In this document: in pieces, positions 1 to 5,361 of the stretch
How the letters are laid out: each line of letters begins with the position of its first letter
How positions within the stretch are numbered: the first letter of the stretch is position 1
Assembly (NCBI GenBank): GCA_035275545.1
Contig: DATEMP010000239.1
Coordinates: forward strand, 1-5,361
DNA length: 5,361 bases
Origin: WS-11 sp035275545
GTDB taxonomy: Bacteria; Eisenbacteria; RBG-16-71-46
Reading direction: 5' to 3'
Translations under genes and position numbers: made by a program
The notes under the pieces: model-generated
What the model was told of the DNA's origin: nothing
Database searches by the model: none
The model's input: only the letters and a program-made list of their open reading frames with translations

Positions 1-725
1 CGCTCCCGGCCTACGGCGGCCCCGAGGCCATGTACCGCACCATGGTCGAGCGCGAGCCCCTGAACCCGGCCGGGCACGTCGGGCTCGCCGCCGCGCTCAC
101 CGAGCAGGGACGCCTCGACGAGGCGCTGGCGATGCTGGACCGGGCGCAGGCGATCGATCCGCACCTGGCCGCGATCTACGTGGGGCGCGCGCGGGTGGCG
201 GCGCAGCGCGGCGCGTGGGATCTGGTGCTCGCCGAGAGCGGGCGCGCGCTCGAGGTCGATCCCGAGCTCCAGTCCGGGCACCTGCTGCGCGCGGTCGCGC
301 TCATGCGCCTGAAGCGTCTCGGCGAGGCGGGCCAGGTGCTCGAGCGGCTGCGCGCCCGCTATCCCGGGCACCCCGAGGTCGCCACCGTGTGGGCCCAGTA
401 TCTGATGGCGACCGGGCGGTACGCCGAGGCACTCCCGCTGCTCCAGGCGGCGGCTCGGCTCCTGCCCGGAGAGCCGAGCCTGTGGGACGCGATCGGGGTG
501 GCGAGTGCCCGGCTCGGACGGGGCGAGGAGGCGCGCGCCGCGTTCCAGCGCACGGTCGCGATCACGCCCGGCTACCTCGATGGCTGGCTCCGGCTCGCCG
601 CCATCTGTCAGACGCTGGGCGACGCGCCGGGTCGCGAGGCGGCGCTCCAGCACGCGCAGGGGCTGCCGGGCGGGGCGGAGCGCGTGGCGGGATTCCGGCG
701 CACGCTCGGCGCGGGCGCGCCCTGA
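1..725 (+). CDS. TPR-repeat protein, 3' portion (5' end outside window)
   Basis: The frame is open from the first complete codon at position 3 to TGA at 723-725. An ATG lies at 30, but it has no convincing ribosome binding site, and the nine codons before it are open and read like the end of another repeat helix, so the true start is probably upstream. Counting from that ATG, about five to six TPR units of 33-34 residues are visible (roughly residues 14-45, 46-79, 80-113, 115-147, 148-181 and a weaker 182-211). They show the usual pattern of small residues in helix A, a Gly before the turn, an xxEA motif in helix B and a closing Pro, for example GRLDEALAMLDRAQAIDP. TPR arrays are protein-protein interaction scaffolds. 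There is no catalytic domain, signal peptide or membrane segment in the visible part, so the function is unknown. The missing N-terminus could carry an enzymatic or membrane domain. An 82-base gap separates it from recJ, so it is probably not part of the coupled cluster. Confidence 0.85.
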   Translation, partial: LPAYGGPEAMYRTMVEREPLNPAGHVGLAAALTEQGRLDEALAMLDRAQAIDPHLAAIYVGRARVAAQRGAWDLVLAESGRALEVDPELQSGHLLRAVALMRLKRLGEAGQVLERLRARYPGHPEVATVWAQYLMATGRYAEALPLLQAAARLLPGEPSLWDAIGVASARLGRGEEARAAFQRTVAITPGYLDGWLRLAAICQTLGDAPGREAALQHAQGLPGGAERVAGFRRTLGAGAP

Positions 726-746
726 CGGCGCTCCGATTCACATACC

Positions 747-755
747 TGCTACACT
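747..755 (+). promoter_or_regulatory. Possible extended -10 promoter element for recJ operon
   Basis: The only non-coding stretch in the window (726-807) has an AT-richer patch at about 735-770 in an otherwise very GC-rich region. It contains TGCTACACT, which matches an extended -10 (TGn followed by TACACT, 4 of 6 to TATAAT). No good -35 hexamer lies 15-19 bases upstream, which is tolerated for extended -10 promoters. Transcription would start near 762 and give a leader of about 46 bases before the recJ ATG. The sigma-70-type assignment is inference. The gap shows no convincing terminator for the TPR gene, so read-through remains possible. Confidence 0.3.
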
Positions 756-807
756 GCGCCCAATTGAACGAGACACCGCCGCCGCCCTTTTCCCCGGTCC
801 AGACGCC

Positions 808-2565
808 ATGATCGCCACATCGACGCCACCTGAGTGGGTCCTCCACCCGCGTTCCCATCCGCAGAGCGCGCTGCTCCTGGCGCGCGATCTGGAAGCGCCG
901 CCGGCGATCGGGCACTGGCTGGTCAATCGCGGCCTGGCGGACCCCGCGCGGGCGCGCCAGTTCCTCTCGCCGGTGCTCGAAGACCTCCACGACCCGATGC
1001 GCCTGCTCGGCCTGGACCGGGCGCTCGAGCGCATCCAGCGGGCGATCGCCCACCACGAGCGGATCCTGGTGCAGGGCGATTACGACGTGGACGGGATCAC
1101 CTCCACCTATCTCCTCCACACCGCGATCAGCGACCTGGGGGGGAACGTCCGGTGGCGCATCCCGCACCGGACCCGCGACGGCTACGGGCTCACTTCCGGA
1201 GCGGTGGACGAGGCGCAGCGCGCGGGCTGCACGCTGATCGTCACGGTCGACTGCGGCATCACCGCGGTCGAGCCGGTGGCGCGCGCTCGCGCGCTCGGGA
1301 TCGACACCGTCATCACCGACCATCACGAGCCGCCCCTGGTCCTGCCCGCCGCCTGCGCGGTGGTGAACCCGCTCCAGCCCGGGTGCGGCTATCCCTTCAA
1401 GTCGCTCGCCGGCGTGGGGGTGACGTTCAAGCTGGTCGAAGCGCTGCTGCGGGAGGGGGGCCGCGGCCGTCGCGCCGAGGACTTCCTCGAGGTGGTGGCG
1501 CTGGGCACGATCGCCGACGTGGTGCCGCTGGTGGGCGAGAACCGGATCCTCGCCACCCTCGGGCTCGAGCGGCTCAACCGCACCGGACACCTGGGGCTCC
1601 GGGCGCTGCTCGAGCGCGCCAACCTCGCGGGCCGCCGGGTGTCGAGCGGCCAGGTGGCGTTCGTGCTCGCGCCGCGCATCAACGCCGCGGGACGCATGGG
1701 CGACGCGTCCCAGGCCCTGCGCCTGCTGCTGGCGCGCGACGAGGGCGAGGCGCGGGCGTGCGCCGAGAGCCTGGAGGACGACAACGAGCGCCGCCGCGCG
1801 TTCGACGGCGCGGCGGCGATCCAGGCCGCGGAGCGCGTCGAGAAGGAGCTGGGCTGGCCCGACTGCGCGTCGATTCTCCTGTGGTCCGAGGACTGGCACC
1901 CGGGCGTGCTCGGGATCGTGGCGTCGCGGCTGGTCGAGCGCTTCCAGCGCCCGACGCTGCTGGTGGCGCTCGACGGCGATCGCGGCCGCGGCTCGGGCCG
2001 GAGCCTTCCCGGGCTCGATCTCATCCGGGTGCTGGACGGCTGCGGCGACCTGCTGGAGGCGTACGGAGGCCATGCGCTCGCGGCCGGGATCACCGTGACC
2101 CGCGACCGCCTGCCGGAGCTGCGCGAGCGGCTCGAGCGGCTGGTGCGCGAGCGCGTGAGCCCCGGCGACCTGGTGCGCAAGCTGGAGTTCGACTGCCCGC
2201 TGTCGCTGGCGGAGTGCGACCAGGCCCTGGTGGAATGGGTGGACCGGCTCGCCCCCCACGGCCTCGACAATCCCGAGCCGCTCTACCACCTGCCGCACGC
2301 CGAAGTGGTCTCGACCAGCGTGGTGGGCGGCGGCAAGCACCTGCGGCTGACGGTGCGCGACGGCACTGCGGTCGCCGAGGCGATCGGTTTCGGCATGGGC
2401 GGCGAGGCGGAGGCGGTGCGGCAGGCGGGCGTTTGCTCGATCCTGTTCGTGCCGACCCGCAACGAGTGGAACGGCGCCTCGCGGCTTCAGCTCAAGCTCA
2501 AGGGCATCCGGCGGCCCGCCGAGCCCTTCGCATCCGCGGAGGGGCCGGAGGGCGGTTCCCGGTGA
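808..2565 (+). CDS. recJ: Single-stranded-DNA-specific exonuclease RecJ
   Basis: RecJ degrades single-stranded DNA 5'->3' in the cytoplasm, acting in RecFOR recombination, mismatch repair and base-excision repair. The 585-residue product is close to the usual size (E. coli about 577). The DHH phosphoesterase core is intact: GDYDVDG at residues 90-96, VDCGIT at 147-152, DHHE at 171-174 and GTIADVVPL at 233-241, which supply the metal-binding Asp and His residues. RINAAGRMG (290-298) follows, then the DHHA1 part with HPGVLGIVASRL (364-375), RGSGRSLPGLDL (394-405) and GGHALAAGI (420-428). The C-terminal region from about 458 to 568 fits the RecJ OB-fold domain. The ATG at 808 puts the typical N-terminal WVLHP segment at residue 10. 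There is no in-frame start codon just upstream and no clear Shine-Dalgarno sequence, so the start rests on family length. The stop overlaps the GTG of rel by four bases. Nothing suggests damage or transfer. Confidence 0.97.
   Translation: MIATSTPPEWVLHPRSHPQSALLLARDLEAPPAIGHWLVNRGLADPARARQFLSPVLEDLHDPMRLLGLDRALERIQRAIAHHERILVQGDYDVDGITSTYLLHTAISDLGGNVRWRIPHRTRDGYGLTSGAVDEAQRAGCTLIVTVDCGITAVEPVARARALGIDTVITDHHEPPLVLPAACAVVNPLQPGCGYPFKSLAGVGVTFKLVEALLREGGRGRRAEDFLEVVALGTIADVVPLVGENRILATLGLERLNRTGHLGLRALLERANLAGRRVSSGQVAFVLAPRINAAGRMGDASQALRLLLARDEGEARACAESLEDDNERRRAFDGAAAIQAAERVEKELGWPDCASILLWSEDWHPGVLGIVASRLVERFQRPTLLVALDGDRGRGSGRSLPGLDLIRVLDGCGDLLEAYGGHALAAGITVTRDRLPELRERLERLVRERVSPGDLVRKLEFDCPLSLAECDQALVEWVDRLAPHGLDNPEPLYHLPHAEVVSTSVVGGGKHLRLTVRDGTAVAEAIGFGMGGEAEAVRQAGVCSILFVPTRNEWNGASRLQLKLKGIRRPAEPFASAEGPEGGSR
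2547..2551 (+). promoter_or_regulatory. Ribosome binding site for rel
   Basis: GGAGG lies ten bases before the GTG at 2562, inside the last codons of recJ. A second GGAGG (2538-2542) sits further upstream. This supports GTG 2562 over the in-frame ATG at 2613, which has no purine-rich sequence before it. Confidence 0.5.
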
Positions 2566-4766
2566 GCGCGGTCGGCGGCCATCCCGAGCTGCGGGCCGCG
2601 CTGCTCGCCGAAATGGAGGAGCGCTCCGCCAAGATCGACCGCGACCGTGTGGCGGCGGCGTTCGACTTCGCGGACCAGGCGCACGGCGACCAGCTCCGCG
2701 AGTCGGGCCAGCCGTTCATCTCGCACGCGGTCGAGACCTGCCGCATCCTGCTCGGCCTGCTCGAGACCCGCATGGAGACCGCACTCGCGTGCGCGGCCCT
2801 GCTCCACGACGTGGTCGAGGACACCTCGATCACCCCGTCCGACCTCGAAAAGCGCTTCGGCAAGGAGGTGGCGGGCCTGGTCGAAGGGGTGACCAAGCTC
2901 TCGGCGCTGCACTTCGACAGCCGCGAGTCGGCGCAGGCCGAGAACTTCCGCAAGATGCTGCTCTCGATGTCGCGCGACCTGCGCGTCATCTTCGTCAAGC
3001 TCGCGGACCGCCTGCACAACATGCGCACCCTCGAGTTCCTGCCGCCGGAGCGCCGGCAGCGGATCGCCGCCGAGACCCGCGACATCTACGCACCGCTCGC
3101 CCACCGGCTGGGCATGGCGGGCATCAAGCGCGAGCTCGAGGACCTGGCGCTCAAGGCGCTCGACCCCGACGCGTACCAGCAGCTCATCCAGCGCATCCAG
3201 GCGCGGCGCGAGGAGCGCGAGGCGTTCCTGGCCGAGGTGCGCGAGATGATCACGAACGGCCTCAAGGCCGCGGGGATCAAGTCGGAGGTCACCGGCCGGC
3301 CCAAGCACTTCTACTCGATCTACCAGAAGATGAAGGCCGGCCGTCCGCTCGAGGACATCTACGACCTGTTCGGGCTGCGCGTCATCACCCACACCCGCAA
3401 CGACTGCTACCGCGCGTTGGGCGTGGTCCACGACCTGATGGAGCCGGTGGCGGACCGCTTCAAGGACTACATCGCCACGCCCAAGAGCAACCTCTACCAG
3501 TCGCTCCACACCACGGTGCTGGCCAAGAACGGCGAGATGGTCGAGGTGCAGATCCGCACCCGCGAGATGCACCGCACCGCCGAGACCGGCGTTGCCGCCC
3601 ACTACGTCTACAAGCAGGGTGGCAGCGTCGACGAGGAGCTGGACGCCAAGCTGGGCGGGTTCGTGGCGCAGACCGCCGACTGGCAGAACACCGCGAGCGA
3701 CGACGAGTACATGGACTTCCTCCGCACCGCGCTCTACCAGGAGGAGGTCTACGTCTACACGCCGCGCCGCGAGCTCAAGCGGCTCCCCAAGGGCGCCACA
3801 CCGCTCGACTTCGCATTCCTGATCCACACCCAGGTGGGACAGCACACGGTCGGCGCGCGGGTGAACGGCGAGCTGGTGCCGCTCCGCCACACGCTGCGCA
3901 ACGGCGACACGGTGGAGATCGTCACCTCGCCCCAGGCCAAGCCGCACGAGGACTGGCTCAAGATCGTGCGCACCACCGGGGCGCGCAGCAAGATCCGGCA
4001 CTGGCTGCGCCAGCAGCGGCTCACCGACTCGGTCTCGCTGGGCCGCGAGATGCTGGAGCGCGAGCTCAAGCGGCTGAGGCTCAAGCCCGAGGACGAGGAG
4101 CTCGAGGAGATCGCGCGCGGGCTGGGCTGCACCGACCTCGACCAGATGTACGCACGGATGGCCGAGGGATCGCTCTCGGTCAAGACCGTGCTCAACAAGT
4201 TCAAGCCCGAGAAGGAGACCTTCGCGGAGCGGCTCGCCAAGGGGCCGCTCGAAGCGCTCGGGATCGGCCGCAAGCCGGTCGGAGGGATCCGCATCCAGGG
4301 CATCGACAACGTCATGCTCCACTTCGCCCGCTGTTGCCAGCCGGTGCCGGGCGACCGCGTGATCGGCATCGTCACCCAGGGGCGCGGCGTGTCGGTGCAC
4401 CGGCAGGACTGCCCCAACACCTTCGACGACCGGGTCCCGCGCGAGCGCAAGGTGGCGGTCGAATGGGACGCGGGGCGCGGCGAGACCTTCCCGGTGCGCC
4501 TGGTGGTCTACGGGCACGACCGCACCTCGCTGCTCGCCGACATCGCCAAGGCGATCGCGACCACCCAGGTCAACATCCGCACCGCCGGGATGGCGAGCGA
4601 GGATCAGACCGCGCGCGGGGTGTTCGTGGTCGAGGTCGCGCACCTCGCCAAGCTCCAGGAGGTGATCGGGGCGATTCGCAAGGTGAAGGGCGTGAGCCGC
4701 GTCGAGCGGCGCCAGCGCTTCCTGCGCACCCCCGCCCCGCGCAAGGCGAGCGGCGACAAGGGATGA
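2562..4766 (+). CDS. rel: Bifunctional (p)ppGpp synthetase/hydrolase, RelA/SpoT (Rel) family
   Basis: This long RSH enzyme transfers pyrophosphate from ATP to GDP/GTP to make (p)ppGpp and hydrolyses it back, driving the stringent response on ribosomes. The 734-residue product has full-length architecture. The HD hydrolase domain (about 25-180) retains R46, H55, H82-D83, E86-D87, D149 and N153. The synthetase domain (about 235-350) has GRPKHFYSIY (245-254), D268, YQSLHTTV (312-319) and E328 in VEVQIRT. RFKD at 299-302 is the RxKD motif of bifunctional Rel enzymes rather than the ExDD of synthetase-only RelA, so both activities are expected. A TGS domain follows (about 395-456, with H422), then a helical region, a zinc-finger-like CC/H/C set (C591, C592, H613, C617) and a C-terminal ACT domain (about 643-718). 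The GTG start overlaps the recJ stop (GTGA) and has a GGAGG upstream. The hydrolase stretch SGQPFISHAVE (48-58) departs from the common SGEPYIxHPxxVA. The next gene overlaps by ATGA. Confidence 0.96.
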   Translation: MSAVGGHPELRAALLAEMEERSAKIDRDRVAAAFDFADQAHGDQLRESGQPFISHAVETCRILLGLLETRMETALACAALLHDVVEDTSITPSDLEKRFGKEVAGLVEGVTKLSALHFDSRESAQAENFRKMLLSMSRDLRVIFVKLADRLHNMRTLEFLPPERRQRIAAETRDIYAPLAHRLGMAGIKRELEDLALKALDPDAYQQLIQRIQARREEREAFLAEVREMITNGLKAAGIKSEVTGRPKHFYSIYQKMKAGRPLEDIYDLFGLRVITHTRNDCYRALGVVHDLMEPVADRFKDYIATPKSNLYQSLHTTVLAKNGEMVEVQIRTREMHRTAETGVAAHYVYKQGGSVDEELDAKLGGFVAQTADWQNTASDDEYMDFLRTALYQEEVYVYTPRRELKRLPKGATPLDFAFLIHTQVGQHTVGARVNGELVPLRHTLRNGDTVEIVTSPQAKPHEDWLKIVRTTGARSKIRHWLRQQRLTDSVSLGREMLERELKRLRLKPEDEELEEIARGLGCTDLDQMYARMAEGSLSVKTVLNKFKPEKETFAERLAKGPLEALGIGRKPVGGIRIQGIDNVMLHFARCCQPVPGDRVIGIVTQGRGVSVHRQDCPNTFDDRVPRERKVAVEWDAGRGETFPVRLVVYGHDRTSLLADIAKAIATTQVNIRTAGMASEDQTARGVFVVEVAHLAKLQEVIGAIRKVKGVSRVERRQRFLRTPAPRKASGDKG

Positions 4767-5215
4767 GGGCGCTGGTGCAGCGTGTCGCCCGCGCCCAGGT
4801 GACGGTGGACGGGCGGATCACCGGATCGATCGAGCGCGGCCTGCTGGCGCTGCTCGGGGCCACCCACGCGGACGGTCCCGCCGAGTCCGAGTGGCTGGCG
4901 CGCAAGGTCGCCGGCCTGCGGGTATTCGCCGACGCGGAGGGCCACATGAACCTCGATCTCGCCGCCGCGGGCGGGCGCGTGCTCGCGGTGCCGCAGTTCA
5001 CCCTCTACGGCGACGCCCGGCGCGGCCGCCGCCCGGAGTTCACCGACGCCGCGCGTCCCGAGCAGGCCGAGCCGCTGTTCGAGCGGTTCTGCGAGGCGCT
5101 GGTGGAAGCGGGGGTGGCGGTCGAGCGCGGCGTGTTCGGCGCCCACATGGCGGTCGAGCTGGTGAACGACGGCCCGGTCACGATCCTGCTCGAGAGCCCG
5201 GCCGCCGGCGCATGA
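4763..5215 (+). CDS. dtd: D-aminoacyl-tRNA deacylase Dtd
   Basis: Dtd hydrolyses D-aminoacyl-tRNA (and glycyl-tRNA-Ala), keeping D-amino acids out of proteins. The 150-residue product matches the family size (E. coli 145). It starts with the typical MRALVQRVxxAxVTVDG and contains GLLALLG (26-32), the KVxxLRVF segment (48-54) and HMNLDL (61-66). VPQFTLYGD (76-84) is followed by GRRPEFT (88-94), FGAHMxVEL (125-133) and NDGPVT (135-140). The Gly-cisPro element in NDGPVT, which gives chiral selectivity in the family, is intact. The SQFTL motif usual in Dtd reads PQFTL here (residues 77-81). The ATG sits in an ATGA overlap with the rel stop and has only weak purine-rich sequence upstream, so translation is probably coupled to rel. 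The stop overlaps the maf start in the same way. Confidence 0.95.
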   Translation: MRALVQRVARAQVTVDGRITGSIERGLLALLGATHADGPAESEWLARKVAGLRVFADAEGHMNLDLAAAGGRVLAVPQFTLYGDARRGRRPEFTDAARPEQAEPLFERFCEALVEAGVAVERGVFGAHMAVELVNDGPVTILLESPAAGA

Positions 5216-5361
5216 AGCGCGACGCGTTGTTCTGGCCGGGGGAGACCCCGCTGGTGCTCGCCTCCGCGTCGCCGCGCCGGGTGAGCCTGCTGCGCCAGGC
5301 GGGTGCGGCGTTCACGGTGGTCGACCCGGGACCGGATCGCGACTGGCCGGGCGGCGCGCCG
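5212..5361 (+). CDS. maf: Maf-family nucleoside triphosphate pyrophosphatase, N-terminal fragment (runs off window)
   Basis: Fifty codons are visible from ATG 5212 to the window end, with no stop. The translation contains LVLASASPRRVSLLRQAG at residues 14-31, the N-terminal signature of Maf proteins (LVLASxSPRRxxLL), including the SxSPRR phosphate-binding segment. Maf proteins are cytoplasmic pyrophosphatases that hydrolyse dTTP/UTP or modified pyrimidine nucleotides, and some were first noted as septum-formation inhibitors. The N-terminus is about ten residues longer than the common form, but the ATGA overlap with dtd supports this start. The following segment FTVVDPGPDRDWPGG lacks the acidic DE/EE pair usually seen there. 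The substrate subfamily cannot be assigned from this fragment. Confidence 0.9.
   Translation, partial: MKRDALFWPGETPLVLASASPRRVSLLRQAGAAFTVVDPGPDRDWPGGAP

Noticed and set aside
708..721. Perfect inverted repeat GGCGCGGGCGCGCC at the end of the TPR gene as a possible terminator
   Set aside because: It lies inside the coding sequence, leaves almost no loop when fully paired, and has no T-tract after it. GC-rich palindromes of this size are common by chance in this composition.
764..769. TTGAAC as a -35 box for a promoter closer to recJ
   Set aside because: The sequence 16-18 bases downstream is pyrimidine-rich and GC-rich, with no -10 resemblance.
562..2340. Long open frame on the - strand opposite recJ (592 codons)
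   Set aside because: Composition is Arg/His/Ala/Gln-rich with no recognisable motif. It is the expected shadow of a high-GC gene, and recJ on the other strand has every family motif.
834..2561. The rel reading frame stays open for about 1.7 kb upstream through recJ, suggesting a giant fusion protein
   Set aside because: The upstream part is Arg/Ala/Gly/Pro-rich out-of-frame translation of recJ. The Rel domain architecture is complete from GTG 2562, with a GGAGG before it.
2487..4643. Long open frame on the - strand opposite rel (718 codons)
   Set aside because: Its low-complexity composition (His, Asp, Val, Leu, Arg) comes from the GC-biased codons of rel. It has no domain signature, and rel is unambiguous.
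2789..4762. The dtd reading frame stays open far upstream through rel
   Set aside because: The upstream translation is low-complexity Arg/Ala/Gly out-of-frame sequence. The Dtd family begins exactly at the ATG at 4763.

Overview
The window is a high-GC (about 70% by eye) bacterial chromosome segment read entirely on the + strand. It holds the 3' end of a tetratricopeptide-repeat (TPR) gene, a short AT-richer gap, and then four tightly packed housekeeping genes: recJ, a long RelA/SpoT-family gene (rel), dtd and the first 50 codons of a maf-family gene. Strong GC preference at third codon positions and GTG/ATG starts fused to upstream stops fit a GC-rich lineage such as Myxococcota, Gemmatimonadota or Candidatus Eisenbacteria. 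The sequence alone does not decide between these. No mobile element, CRISPR array, tRNA or rRNA is visible.

Layout: positions 1-725 encode a TPR protein whose start lies upstream of the window. Positions 726-807 are non-coding and carry an extended -10-like element (747-755) that could start transcription for the downstream genes. recJ occupies 808-2565, rel 2562-4766, dtd 4763-5215, and maf runs from 5212 off the window edge. Each of the three internal junctions is a 4-base stop/start overlap (GTGA, ATGA, ATGA), so the four genes almost certainly form one translationally coupled operon.

Together the genes cover genome and translation maintenance under stress. RecJ is a 5'->3' single-strand exonuclease in recombination and repair. 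Rel makes and degrades (p)ppGpp. Dtd removes D-amino acids from mischarged tRNAs. Maf-type proteins hydrolyse non-canonical or modified nucleoside triphosphates. The order recJ-rel-dtd resembles the recJ-apt-relA-dtd neighbourhood of Firmicutes such as Bacillus subtilis, but apt is missing and maf is appended.

I see no clearly novel system. The points most worth checking are a Ser-to-Pro change in the Dtd catalytic-site motif (PQFTL instead of SQFTL), an atypical stretch in the Rel hydrolase domain, and the compact coupled operon itself.
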